This document shows positions 1 through 7,834 of a stretch of 64,000 nucleotides of DNA, in pieces. Source of the DNA: Segniliparus rotundus DSM 44985. Lineage in GTDB: Bacteria; Actinomycetota; Actinomycetes; Mycobacteriales; Mycobacteriaceae. The position numbers and the translations under genes were made by a program. The DNA lies in the NCBI RefSeq assembly GCF_000092825.1, contig NC_014168.1:372001-436000 (forward strand). Direction: 5' to 3'. Under the pieces are notes generated by a model, which saw nothing but the letters and a program-made list of their open reading frames with translations, was not told the DNA's origin and did no database searches. Position 1 is the first letter of the stretch; each line of letters opens with the position of its first letter.

Positions 1-517
1 AGCCGGTGACGGTCACCGCGCCGCCTTCCACGGTGGCGTGCTCGCCGTCGATGTCCTCGGGCTCAATCTGCCCAGGCACCACATGGTAGGTGAGGATCTT
101 CGTCAAGGTCGGCGAATCAGTTTTGAGCGAGTCGATCGTGGCATGGTCGATCTTCGCGAAGGCCGAGTCGACAGGGGCGAACACCGTGAATTCGCCGCCG
201 TCAAGGGTGTCGACCAAATGCACCTCGGGATTCAGCTTGCCCGACACCGCCGACGTCAGCGTCGTCAGCAACGGGACATGGGAAGCCGCCACCGCGACCG
301 GGTCCGCGGCCAATCCGGCGACTGACCCGGGTCCGGCCGGCACCTTCGCGGCGTACGCCTTGCAGCCCGCGCCGACCAGCGCCGACGAATACCCTTGCGC
401 ACTGGCCGCCGAGATCCCGGGCAGCGCCGAACTGTCGTTTGTCAATCCCGCAAGCCCCATCGTCGCGACCGCGACGACGCCTGCTGCTGCGAATGAGTTT
501 TTGAGAGTGCTGAGCAT
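1..517 (-). CDS. MPT70/MPT83-like secreted fasciclin-domain protein (C-terminus cut by window edge)
   Basis: Reading the complement from ATG at 515-517 gives a protein of at least 172 residues that runs off the left edge. It opens with a hydrophobic, Ala/Val-rich signal peptide, then shows fasciclin (FAS1) hallmarks: a segment with [14 protein letters not shown] and, further on, [11 protein letters not shown]. These match the MPT70/MPT83 family of secreted or surface adhesin-like proteins of mycobacteria. A strong ribosome site (GAAGGAG) lies about 8 nt before the ATG. No lipobox Cys is obvious near the N-terminus, so a soluble secreted form is more likely than a lipoprotein. The extracellular role of this family is poorly known. 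It lies downstream of wzt on the same strand, across a 252-nt gap in which I see no gene or clear terminator. Confidence 0.85.
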   Translation of the reverse strand, partial: MLSTLKNSFAAAGVVAVATMGLAGLTNDSSALPGISAASAQGYSSALVGAGCKAYAAKVPAGPGSVAGLAADPVAVAASHVPLLTTLTSAVSGKLNPEVHLVDTLDGGEFTVFAPVDSAFAKIDHATIDSLKTDSPTLTKILTYHVVPGQIEPEDIDGEHATVEGGAVTVTG

Positions 518-769
518 AGTGACGTATCTCCTTCGAGAGTCCCTTCGAGGCAGAGCAGAGTTTGCCCTGCCACTATGCATTCGGAGCCGCGGCGCCCCCG
601 GATGGGGGGCGAGCGTGTTTTTCGCCGGATTTCCGGCTCGGCCCTCGCGCACATGCTCCCTGATGTGGTGCGGCGCCTGCGCCAGTGCGGAACGAACCCC
701 GGCCGCGGTGACAGCTGTGGGGAAATTTCTGCGGGAAAGTATTCGAGACGAGGAGCATGCCCGGGCCGA

Positions 770-1567
770 TCAGGGGGTCTCGTCCCAGCCGGGATTCGCG
801 AGGACGTGTGCGACGCTCGCCCCGGCGGCGGGCCCCTCGTATGCTGTGACGACTTCCTCGATGCCGCCAGACATGCGGATGCTGCCGTGGTCCACCCACA
901 GCGCGCGCTCGCAGAACTGGGCGAGGAACTCGTTGGAGTGGCTGGCGAACACCAGGATGCCCGAGCGGCGCACGAGAGCTTGCAGGCGCTCGCGCGCCTT
1001 CTTCATGAAGTCGGCGTCCACCGCGCCGATGCCCTCGTCAAGCAACAGGATCTCCGGGTCGATGCTGGTCACGACACCGAGCGCGAGCCGGATGCGCATC
1101 CCGGTGGAGTAGGTCCGCATCGGCATGTCCAAATAGTCGCCGAGCTCGGAGAACTCCGCGATCTCCTTGATTTTGCGCAGCATCGACTTGCGGGTCTGGC
1201 CGAGGAAAAGCCCCCGGATGAGGATGTTCTCGTACCCGGAGATCTCCGGGTCCATGCCGACGCCGAGGTCGAAGACCGGAGCCACGCGGCCACGGACCAC
1301 CGCGGTGCCCCGGGTCGGCTCATAGATCCCGGCAAGCAGACGCAGCAGCGTGGACTTGCCGGCTCCGTTGTGCCCGACGAGGCCGATGCGGTCGCCCTCG
1401 TGCAGCGAAAGCGTGATGTCGCGCAGCGCTTCGACGATGGGGAATTTGCTGGAACCGGCAATTGTGCCGCCTGCCTTGCTGAGCACCGCTTTCTTGAGCG
1501 AGCGGGTTTTGGCGTCGAAGATGGGGATCTCCACCCAGGCTTGGGCGAGGTCGACGGACACAGTCAT
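770..1567 (-). CDS. wzt: ABC transporter ATP-binding subunit, galactan export (Wzt/RfbE type)
   Basis: This 265-residue ATPase has Walker A GHNGAGKST (65-73), an atypical signature YSTGM (153-157) typical of Wzt-type polysaccharide exporters, Walker B ILLLDE (173-178) and switch His210. The family energises export of lipid-linked polysaccharide; in mycobacteria Rv3781 (RfbE) with Rv3783 (RfbD) is assigned to arabinogalactan galactan export. The long N-terminal lead before Walker A (about 60 residues) is usual for this group. There is no extended C-terminal carbohydrate-binding domain, in keeping with the mycobacterial version. It follows wzm after 9 nt, so the two are surely cotranscribed. 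In M. tuberculosis the galactofuranosyltransferase glfT1 lies between the two; here it does not. Confidence 0.93.
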   Translation of the reverse strand: MTVSVDLAQAWVEIPIFDAKTRSLKKAVLSKAGGTIAGSSKFPIVEALRDITLSLHEGDRIGLVGHNGAGKSTLLRLLAGIYEPTRGTAVVRGRVAPVFDLGVGMDPEISGYENILIRGLFLGQTRKSMLRKIKEIAEFSELGDYLDMPMRTYSTGMRIRLALGVVTSIDPEILLLDEGIGAVDADFMKKARERLQALVRRSGILVFASHSNEFLAQFCERALWVDHGSIRMSGGIEEVVTAYEGPAAGASVAHVLANPGWDETP

Positions 1568-1576
1568 GGTTTCCTC

Positions 1577-2548
1577 CTACACCCAGTACGCGACGCGGGA
1601 GCGGTATTGCCGCATCACGACGAGCATGCATCCGAATCCCGCCGCGGTCAGGGCGATCACGATCCACCAGTGGTACGCCGCCTGCGGGGCTCCGATCATC
1701 GGCGCGCGCAAAATGTCCACATAGTGGTAGAGCGGGTTGATCTCCACGAGCCGCGCCCGCCGGGCCACCGCGCCGCCCTGCTTGGTCAGTCCTTGGGTGG
1801 TCCAGACGATCGGGGTGAGGTAGAAGAGCAGCTGGGTGATGTTGGAGACCATCGGCACCACGTCTCGGAACCGGGTGGCGACGACGCCCGCGACCATCGC
1901 CACCCAGACCGCGTTGAGCAGGAGCAGGGCGAGCGCGGGGAAGGCGAGGAGCATCGACCACGACCAGTGCCTCGGCGGGAACACGGCGATCAGAATGACG
2001 TAAATGACCAAGTTGTGCGCCATGAGCAGGGCTTGGCGCCAAATGAGCCGGTAGATGTGGATGCTGATCGGCGCGGGGAGCTGTTTGATGAGGCCTTCGT
2101 TCACGATGAAGACCTCAGAGCCCTCCTCGACCGAGTTCTGAATCAGGTTCCAGATGATGAGGCCCACGGTGACATGGGGGAGGAAGTCGCGCAGATCTTG
2201 GCCCAGCAGCATGGAGTACAGCAGGGCCAGGCAGATGGCGATGGTGCCGGTGGAGATCGTGATCCAGAAGGGGCCGAGCACCGAGCGGCGATAACGCTGC
2301 TTGATGTCCTGCCAGCCGAGCTGCAACCACAGTTCGCGGCCTTCCACGCCGCGTCGCAAATCGTCCCAGGCGCGTGAGAAAGACCGGGAGGAGGCCCGTG
2401 CCGGGGCGAACCCGTGCTCTGCGGCTGTGCCGCTCATCCGAGGAGGCGCCGAGCGGCCCCGTCGGCTCGGCTCTTCGTCGGATGCGGCCAGGGCGTCGCC
2501 GCGGCTTTCTGCGACGTGTTGTTCGGCATGGTCTCGCTCTCTTGTCAT
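1577..2548 (-). CDS. wzm: ABC-2 type transporter permease, galactan export (Wzm/RfbD type)
   Basis: A membrane permease of about 323 residues with an N-terminal cytoplasmic stretch of about 90 residues, then the ABC-2 permease fold: an amphipathic entry (ELWLQLGWQDIKQRYRRSVL) followed by about six hydrophobic segments and a late loop (NPLYHYVDILRAPMIG) typical of polysaccharide/polyol exporters. It is the membrane partner of wzt. The start is uncertain: a TTG at 2560 overlaps the bpa stop codon, ATG at 2548 lies 8 nt beyond it, and ATG at 2437 would remove a charged low-complexity leader not normally present in this family. None has a strong ribosome site, which points to translational coupling with bpa. 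Confidence 0.92.
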   Translation of the reverse strand: MTRERDHAEQHVAESRGDALAASDEEPSRRGRSAPPRMSGTAAEHGFAPARASSRSFSRAWDDLRRGVEGRELWLQLGWQDIKQRYRRSVLGPFWITISTGTIAICLALLYSMLLGQDLRDFLPHVTVGLIIWNLIQNSVEEGSEVFIVNEGLIKQLPAPISIHIYRLIWRQALLMAHNLVIYVILIAVFPPRHWSWSMLLAFPALALLLLNAVWVAMVAGVVATRFRDVVPMVSNITQLLFYLTPIVWTTQGLTKQGGAVARRARLVEINPLYHYVDILRAPMIGAPQAAYHWWIVIALTAAGFGCMLVVMRQYRSRVAYWV

Positions 2549-2556
2549 TCCAAGCG

Positions 2557-3027
2557 TCAAAGATACTGCCCGGAGCCCGGCCCGGCGCTGTGCCCCGGCG
2601 GCAGCGCCTCGTGCCGGGACTGGTCGACCTGCGCCCGAGCGGCGAGCTGCTGCGCGATGAGCGTGGTCTGTATGCCGTGGAAGAGGCCTTCGAGCCAGCC
2701 GACGAGCTGGGCCTGCGCGATCCGCAGCTCGTCCTCGGAAGGGGTCTCGCCTTCCGTGAACGGGAGGGTGAGGCGTTGGAGCTCCTCGCGCATCGAGGGC
2801 GCGAGTCCTTCTTGCAGCTCCTCGATGGACCGGGTGTGGATCTCACGGAGCCGGGCGCGCGACGCCTCGTCGAGCGGAGCGCCTTTCACCTCTTCAAGGA
2901 GCTGTTTCACCATCGAACCGATCCGCATCACCTTGGCGGGCTGCTCGACCAGTCGGTCGAGGCCGTCCTCCGCGTGCGGCTGGTCGAGAATGACGATGTT
3001 GTGCGACTGGTGGTTCTCCTCGGTCAT
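2557..3027 (-). CDS. bpa: Bacterial proteasome activator (Bpa/PafE)
   Basis: A 156-residue mostly helical protein ending in GQYL. That C-terminus is the docking tail by which Bpa (PafE, Rv3780) rings bind the alpha-subunit pockets of the 20S proteasome and open the gate without ATP. The body (VEQPAKVMRIGSMVKQLLEE and a following SIEELQEGL segment) matches the helical-bundle core of the family (DUF2587). Length is close to the mycobacterial protein (about 170 residues). Presence of Bpa implies a 20S proteasome elsewhere in the genome. It sits 15 nt after qor and directly before wzm-wzt; the bpa-rfbE neighbourhood is also seen in M. tuberculosis (Rv3780-Rv3781). Confidence 0.95.
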   Translation of the reverse strand: MTEENHQSHNIVILDQPHAEDGLDRLVEQPAKVMRIGSMVKQLLEEVKGAPLDEASRARLREIHTRSIEELQEGLAPSMREELQRLTLPFTEGETPSEDELRIAQAQLVGWLEGLFHGIQTTLIAQQLAARAQVDQSRHEALPPGHSAGPGSGQYL

Positions 3028-3042
3028 AGTCTCTCTAGTGTC

Positions 3043-4023
3043 TCATGCCAGTAGGACAGTCTTGCCGAAGATCTCCCCTGCTGCTAAAGCTCTGTGCGCC
3101 GCCTCGGCCTCGGCGAGCGGAAAAGTCCTGTCAAGGACCGGTTTGACCGTGCCCTCGGCGATGAGCGGCCAGACGTGCTCGCGCACTTGCGCGATGATCG
3201 CGGCCTTGCCGAGCGTCCCGCCCGTCGCCCGGTTGCGCAGCGTCGAGCCGATGACGCTCGCGCGCTTGAGCTGGAGCGCGCCCAGGTCGATCTGTTCCGC
3301 GTGACGGCCGCCGATGCTGGCGATGAGCAGGATTTTTCCGTCCAGGCCCAACACTTTCAGATCCCGAGCCAAGTAGGGGCCGCCGATGTGGTCGAGCACC
3401 AGGTCCGCCCCGTCGGGCCAGCGCCGCCGGAGCACGTCAGCGAAGTCTTCTGTTCTGTAGTCGATGACGATCTGCGCCCCGAGCTCCCGGCACCGGTCCG
3501 CCTTTCCCTGGCTCGCTGTCACTGCCGCCTCGGCTCCGACTGCTCGCACGAGTTGGACAGCGTGGGTCCCGACGCCGCTCCCGCCCCCGTGGATCAGCAC
3601 GCGCCTGCCGGGCGCGAGGCCGCCGATCATGCCGAGATTGAGCCAGACGGTGGCCGCGACTTCGGGCAGCCCAGCCGCTTCGGCCAGTGTCGCCCCGGGC
3701 GGCACCGGCAGGACGCACGCCTCGTGCGCGACGGCGTACTGCGCGTAGCCGCCGCCTGCCAACAGGGCGCACACTTCGTCGCCCACAGCCCAATCGGTGA
3801 CTTCCCCGCCGATTTCCGCGATCCGTCCTGCGACTTCAAGCCCGAGGATCTGGCTCGCTCCGGGCGGGGGAGGGTACGCGCCAGCGCGCTGCGCGAGGTC
3901 GGCCCGGTTCACGCCAGCGGCGGCGACTTCGATGAGCACGTCGCGCGGACCGGGCTCCGGACGAGGAGCCTCGGCCAGGAACATGGCTTCGCCGTCTGCG
4001 GAAGGCACAACAATCGCGCGCAT
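3043..4023 (-). CDS. NAD(P)H-quinone oxidoreductase, zinc-free MDR family (PIG3-like)
   Basis: This 326-residue protein has the N-terminal GroES-like catalytic fold (AGVNRADLAQRAGAYPPP around 36-53) and a Rossmann domain with a glycine-rich turn GGGSGVG (146-152), and ends in GKTVLLA as PIG3/quinone reductases do. No catalytic zinc Cys/His set is visible, which separates it from alcohol dehydrogenases. The family reduces quinones or related enals with NADPH in the cytosol. It resembles Rv3777, which lies close to bpa/rfbE in M. tuberculosis. It follows a TetR gene by 32 nt on the same strand, so that regulator may control it. The physiological substrate is not known. Confidence 0.88.
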   Translation of the reverse strand: MRAIVVPSADGEAMFLAEAPRPEPGPRDVLIEVAAAGVNRADLAQRAGAYPPPPGASQILGLEVAGRIAEIGGEVTDWAVGDEVCALLAGGGYAQYAVAHEACVLPVPPGATLAEAAGLPEVAATVWLNLGMIGGLAPGRRVLIHGGGSGVGTHAVQLVRAVGAEAAVTASQGKADRCRELGAQIVIDYRTEDFADVLRRRWPDGADLVLDHIGGPYLARDLKVLGLDGKILLIASIGGRHAEQIDLGALQLKRASVIGSTLRNRATGGTLGKAAIIAQVREHVWPLIAEGTVKPVLDRTFPLAEAEAAHRALAAGEIFGKTVLLA

Positions 4024-4055
4024 GGGACGGGATTCCAGCGATCGCCGTTTCGGCT

Positions 4056-4820
4056 TCAGGACAGCAGTTTGCGCAGCAACTTCCCGAGAAGTTCCTTCGG
4101 GTACTTCTCGGGGTCCGGCAATGCCTGGACGGTCAGGCCCTCGTTGACCGCGAGCAGGACGGTCGCGAGTTCTTCCTCGGTGAGCTCCACGGAAGGTTTC
4201 TTCCCGGCAGCCTCTTTGGCGAGGTTCTCGCGGACCGGGCCGAACGCCTCCTTGATCCGCGTCGCGAACTGCTGGCGGGCTTGCAGATAGGGCTGGCGCA
4301 GCTCTTCCTCGCGGACGACGCGGGCCCAGTACTCAAGCCACACCAGCCTCCAGTGGCGCTCTTTGAAAATATTGGAGGTGAAGAACCGGCTGATCTCATC
4401 AAGGTCGGCGGAGCCGCTGGCGGCGAAATTGGTTTCGGCCACACGGCGTTCGAGCTGGTCTTCGATCATGGCGAAGTACAGCTCGTCTTTGCTGGAGAAG
4501 TTGCTGTACACAGCGCCTTTGGTGAGGCCCGCCGCCGCCGCGACGATGTCGAGGGACGCGGCTGTGTAGCCCAGTTCGCCGAACACGATCAGCGCGGCGT
4601 CGAGCAGGCGTTTGCGGACTTCCGCGCGCGTCGGGCGCCGCTGGCGCTTCGGAATCGGAATCCGGCTGGCAGGGTTCTTCTTCGCCGCAGGAGTCTTTTT
4701 CGCCGCGGAGGTTTTCTTCACGGCGGTTTTTCGCGGTGTCTTCGCGTTCGACGAGGCCCGGGTCCGTGATTGCACAGAACCGCTCGGAGTTGAAGACGAA
4801 TCAGCAGTCGGGGTCATCAT
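4056..4820 (-). CDS. TetR-family regulator with a lysine/alanine-rich, histone-like N-terminal tail
   Basis: A protein of about 254 residues. Residues about 27-50 form a basic low-complexity tail with repeated KKT/AAKK units like histone H1 or the tails of mycobacterial HupB. A TetR helix-turn-helix follows (TRAEVRKRLLDAALIVFGEL, then IVAAAAGLTKGAVYSNFSSK about 91-111), and a helical effector-binding domain completes it. ATG at 4820 (or 4817) is preferred over the upstream in-frame ATG at 4997 because a TACCGT hexamer (complement of 4825-4830) lies 4-7 nt upstream, suiting a leaderless start, and because the upstream extension is compositionally unlike coding sequence. It is the first gene of the tetR-qor run and probably acts on its own promoter. 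The ligand is unknown. Confidence 0.82.
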   Translation of the reverse strand: MMTPTADSSSTPSGSVQSRTRASSNAKTPRKTAVKKTSAAKKTPAAKKNPASRIPIPKRQRRPTRAEVRKRLLDAALIVFGELGYTAASLDIVAAAAGLTKGAVYSNFSSKDELYFAMIEDQLERRVAETNFAASGSADLDEISRFFTSNIFKERHWRLVWLEYWARVVREEELRQPYLQARQQFATRIKEAFGPVRENLAKEAAGKKPSVELTEEELATVLLAVNEGLTVQALPDPEKYPKELLGKLLRKLLS

Positions 4821-5156
4821 TCGTACGGTAGCACGCTTTGCCCAGCGTCGCACTGAGGTCTTCGCCGGTGCGCCACGCCAAAAGGCGTCCTGCGCCCGGC
4901 GCGGAAAACCGTTCGTGCGGGGAGAAGATTTTTCAGCCGTCCGCCGACCCCGTGCGCCCGTTCTGAGGATGGTGAGGAACACCACGCTCAACCCCAAGCC
5001 GAGAACACGTCCCAGGCGGAGAACGCAGAGGGCGCGAAGGACGGTTTCGGTTTTGGGGAGGCGAGCCGCGGGCGTGATCGCGCCCCGCTGGAATTGGCGG
5101 CTCCGGCAGGGCCACCAGGTACACTAGTGCGGCTCCGGGGTGTCGGAGCTGTCTGA
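4821..5156. other. Intergenic region between tetR and tRNA-Ser, no gene seen
   Basis: These 336 bases lie between the divergent tetR start and the tRNA. Reading frames here are extensions or shadows with no recognisable domain or ribosome site. The right end holds a plausible tRNA promoter (see 5094-5125), and the left end holds the putative tetR -10 hexamer. I see no repeat or operator with clear symmetry. Confidence 0.5.
5094..5125 (+). promoter_or_regulatory. Putative tRNA-Ser promoter
   Basis: A -10 hexamer TACACT (5120-5125) sits 31 nt before the first base of the tRNA. TTGGCG (5094-5099) could serve as a -35, but the 20-nt spacer is longer than ideal. Inference from motif and position only. 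Confidence 0.4.
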
Positions 5157-5242
5157 GGAAGTGTGGCAGAGCGGCCGAATGCGCCCGCCTTGAAAGCGGG
5201 TGAGGTTAATACCCTCCGGGGGTTCAAATCCCTCCACTTCCG
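5157..5242 (+). tRNA. tRNA-Ser (anticodon TGA)
   Basis: A 7-bp acceptor stem pairs GGAAGTG (5157-5163) with CACTTCC (5235-5241), with discriminator G5242. The anticodon stem CCCGC/GCGGG (5184-5188 / 5196-5200) encloses loop CTTGAAA, giving anticodon TGA (5191-5193), which reads UCA. A long variable arm and a GTTCAAATC T-loop follow, as expected for a class II tRNA-Ser. The 3' end continues CCT, so CCA is not fully encoded and must be added post-transcriptionally. Confidence 0.95.
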
Positions 5243-5260
5243 CCTCGGGCTTGCGCGGCG

Positions 5261-6295
5261 TTAGCGCATATTGCGCAAACCCTGCACGACTTTCGAGAAC
5301 ATGATGGGGATTTGCTGGCGCATTTGGGCGTTCTGGCTCTCGTCGCAGCTGGACAGGTCGCACACGCCTTCGGACAGCACCAAGAGGCCCCGGATGCGGG
5401 CGGCGAAGAAATACTCGTGCCCCCGAGGGCCCTGCGGGCCGAGCTCGGTGAACTCCACCCCGAAGAACGGGTCGGAGAAACCGGCGGGGCCGGGCAGCGG
5501 GGCGACGCGGAAATGGACAGGAGCCTCGCCGGGCTGGATCTGATAGATGTAGTCGAATTCTCGGCATTGGCCGAGCCACGCCCTCGCCTGTTCGAGGGCG
5601 TTGACGTTGTTGTTCTCCTTCGCGATTTGCGCGCCGGCGATCACCTGGCCTTTGGCGTCCTTGGCCACGGCGGTGACGATTCTCGTGATGTCGGGCAAAT
5701 CGTCGCGGTTCCTGCGGATTTCGAGATGGCTCCAGCAGCCGGGCGGATTGGTCGCCTCTGGGGGAAGCGGTTTGACGCGCTCGTCGGCGTTGGCCTCGCC
5801 AGGTGCGTCGATAGAGGGCTGCACCGGGGTTCCCGCTGGGAAGTCCGACGGCGCGGGCAGGAGCGGCAGCAGCTCCTGGGGGTCCCTGTTCAGAAGGCTC
5901 GAGGAGCCTGTTCCTGTCGAGGTGTGACCGGGGCCGTCCTCATGCCCCGCCAGGGAGCTGAGAGCGGACTGCCCGTCTGCTGCGTCTCTGCGGCCGCTCT
6001 TGCCGAGGAGCAGCGCCACGGCGGCCACAACGAGCACCGCGGCGAGGCCGCCTCCGGTGAGCGACCACAGCAGGGCTTTGTTTTTCCGCTTCGGAGCCGG
6101 CATGGGGGGATGCTGCGCGTAATGCGCCGGGTATTGCGCGGACGGCGGGGGAGGGGGCGGCTGGCCGTGGCCATACGGGGGCGGCGGCTGCTGGCCGCCG
6201 TAGGGCGGCTGGGCGGAGGAGGCCGGCCGCTGCTGGAAGTGCTGTCCCGCGTGCCCTGGGCCGCCGGGATGCCGAGGGGTGATCGGGCTGTTCAT
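5261..6295 (-). CDS. Membrane-anchored protein with proline-rich cytoplasmic N-terminus, function unknown
   Basis: 344 residues. Residues 1-68 are rich in Pro, Gln, Gly and Tyr (QQPPPPYGHGQPPPPPPS), a composition seen in many mycobacterial membrane proteins. A basic KRKNK stretch and one transmembrane helix (about 74-97) follow, so the remaining 245 residues should lie outside the membrane. The outer domain is globular with four Cys (including CDLSSC near the C-terminus and one in NPPGCWSHLE), suggesting disulfides. I do not recognise a family. It ends 18 nt from the tRNA, convergent with it. The start ATG at 6295 precedes the only signal-like segment, so it is reasonable. Confidence 0.75.
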   Translation of the reverse strand: MNSPITPRHPGGPGHAGQHFQQRPASSAQPPYGGQQPPPPYGHGQPPPPPPSAQYPAHYAQHPPMPAPKRKNKALLWSLTGGGLAAVLVVAAVALLLGKSGRRDAADGQSALSSLAGHEDGPGHTSTGTGSSSLLNRDPQELLPLLPAPSDFPAGTPVQPSIDAPGEANADERVKPLPPEATNPPGCWSHLEIRRNRDDLPDITRIVTAVAKDAKGQVIAGAQIAKENNNVNALEQARAWLGQCREFDYIYQIQPGEAPVHFRVAPLPGPAGFSDPFFGVEFTELGPQGPRGHEYFFAARIRGLLVLSEGVCDLSSCDESQNAQMRQQIPIMFSKVVQGLRNMR

Positions 6296-6551
6296 GCGTT
6301 GCTCCGTCCTCAGGGGTGTTTGCCATGCTCAACGAGCGGGCAATCGGTTCTGCTGAGCCTAGTGCTTCGCTGTGCGGCGCCGCGCTCCGGTGTTGCGACA
6401 GGAGAAAGCGAGTTCGTGGCGCCCAGCCTGTTGGGCTATGCTCACAGGATTCCTCCAGAAAGAGACGGTAGCGTTGTCAATCGCAGGATAGCGGCTGCGG
6501 CCGCTCAGGACGCCTGAGCAGTAGGCTCAGCATATAGATATGGAGTTCGCT

Positions 6552-7094
6552 ATGCGTGGAACCAAGGCCTCTCGCGGGCTTGTGGTGGCTGCTGCGTTGA
6601 TGTTCGGCGCGTTGGGCTCGTCCCTCGCGGTGGCAGACCCCGAGCCAGCCCCCGCTCCGGCCGTGCCGACAGCGGAGACCCCGACCATGACCACCGAGAC
6701 CCCGACCCCGGTCTCGCCCGAGTCCACCGCCCCCGTCCCCGCCGGCACGACTGGCGGCTCGGCCTGCGCGGTGATCCGGTCCAACAAGACCCAGATCGAC
6801 GATGCGACCTGGCCGCTCAAGGTCGCCACGAAGGTCGAGGGCTGGGACTGGAGCGGCGACGCTGTGGAAGCTCGTGCCCGCATCGACAGCCAGCTCCCCC
6901 AATACTTGGCCAACCTCCAGGAAGGGGCCAAGCAGAACGACGAAACCGGCAGCGCGCTGCATGACGCGGTGGAGGCAGGCCACGAACTGATCACCACCAT
7001 CGACCACAACGGCGACGCGGGCGACACCGCTGGCGCGATCAGCGCCTTCGACAAGGCGTTGAACGACGCGCTTCGCTCCTGCATCCAGCAGTAG
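6552..7094 (+). CDS. Secreted protein with Pro/Thr-rich stalk and two-Cys helical domain, function unknown
   Basis: 180 residues: a signal peptide (MRGTKASRGLVVAAALMF, probable cleavage after AVA), a Pro/Thr/Ala/Glu-rich stalk of about 45 residues, then a helical domain of about 110 residues bracketed by two Cys (ACAVIRSN at its start, LRSCIQQ at the end). ATG at 6552 is preferred over ATG at 6540 because GGAG (6542-6545) lies 6 nt upstream of it. The C-terminal domain is paralogous to that of the secreted protein at 35864-36613: both share an ID-x-NGD motif followed by GAIS, an aromatic residue and LR(S/T) before the last Cys. A perfect hairpin terminator follows. Export to the envelope is clear; function is not. 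Confidence 0.8.
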   Translation: MRGTKASRGLVVAAALMFGALGSSLAVADPEPAPAPAVPTAETPTMTTETPTPVSPESTAPVPAGTTGGSACAVIRSNKTQIDDATWPLKVATKVEGWDWSGDAVEARARIDSQLPQYLANLQEGAKQNDETGSALHDAVEAGHELITTIDHNGDAGDTAGAISAFDKALNDALRSCIQQ

Positions 7095-7135
7095 TGCCTG
7101 AACGGGACTGAGACGCTCGAACGACTGAGGTTCTC

Positions 7136-7179
7136 GACATGGAAAAGCGGCCAGGTTTTCCTGGCCGCTTTTCCATGTC
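7136..7179. terminator. Bidirectional hairpin terminator between convergent genes
   Basis: A perfect 20-bp inverted repeat (7136-7155 / 7160-7179) with a TTTT loop lies between the convergent genes ending at 7094 (+) and 7208 (-). The stem itself carries an AAAA/TTTT pair, so each strand has a short U run inside the descending arm. Function is inferred from symmetry and location. Confidence 0.8.
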
Positions 7180-7207
7180 CCGCTTTTCTATGCCGCCGCG
7201 CGGCTCG

Positions 7208-7723
7208 TCACCAGAGCGGGTAGCCGCCTTCCGGGCCGAGCATCCGCTCAAGCCTGTGGCGGTGGACTTTGGCGAGCTCGTTGCGGACGACTTTGCCCTC
7301 GGTCTCTTCGTCGTTGTGCAACCGCTGTTCGGCCACAGCGATGACTTCTCCAGCGCTGAGCTCCCCCGCGTAGATGAGGAACGGGCGGTTGAAGTGCGCT
7401 TCGTACTGGCCGACGACAGCGTGCAGGCGGCTCATCACCGCGTGGTCCTGGTCCCAGATCGCGCACTGCTCGCCTTCGCTCGCTTTGCTCTTCGGCCTCG
7501 ACCCGACGCCGGGGTGCGAGGCGACGATCTGGCCGAGGGTTTCCTCGTCCACCCGGAAAAGCTCGTGGTCGGCGAGGCTGAACAGGTCTGACCGGCTCGC
7601 GTACGGCCTGGCTTTGGCCAGCCGCTCCGCGAGGACCACGCAATGGCAACATTCGAAGAGGGCGCTCACGGCGCTTTTCGGCTCAAGGGCGTTCAGGCCT
7701 TCGAGTCCGATGCCTTGATGCAT
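7208..7723 (-). CDS. uraD: OHCU decarboxylase (ureide pathway, UraD-like)
   Basis: About 171 residues matching the OHCU-decarboxylase family (2-oxo-4-hydroxy-4-carboxy-5-ureidoimidazoline decarboxylase), which makes S-allantoin from the uricase product. Visible features are an early LFECCHCVVLAERLAKARPY segment, a central IVASHPGVGSRP motif resembling the family AHPRIG motif, and a tail of NEEL/KVHRHRLERML type. The conserved His in SHPG fits the substrate-binding region. No uricase, transthyretin-like or other purine-catabolic gene adjoins it. ATG at 7723 is chosen; a GTG at 7729 is also possible. It converges on the secreted protein gene across a strong terminator. Confidence 0.8.
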   Translation of the reverse strand: MHQGIGLEGLNALEPKSAVSALFECCHCVVLAERLAKARPYASRSDLFSLADHELFRVDEETLGQIVASHPGVGSRPKSKASEGEQCAIWDQDHAVMSRLHAVVGQYEAHFNRPFLIYAGELSAGEVIAVAEQRLHNDEETEGKVVRNELAKVHRHRLERMLGPEGGYPLW

Positions 7724-7834
7724 GAACACATTCTTATGTTCCCGCTTGCGACGGGGACATGTCCAATACCGGAGGGAAAATTATCGTGTCCGTAACACGG
7801 GGCCGCCCGTCGGGCTTGGGGGTATCGTGTGGGC

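Noticed and set aside
575..2377. 600-residue plus-strand frame across wzt and wzm
   Set aside because: Composition is low-complexity His/Asp/Arg text opposite two genes with clear ABC transporter motifs.
4821..4997. Upstream extension of the TetR gene to ATG 4997
   Set aside because: The extra 59 residues are basic, with no conserved pattern, and the frame has a -10-like hexamer before ATG 4820 that suits a leaderless start.
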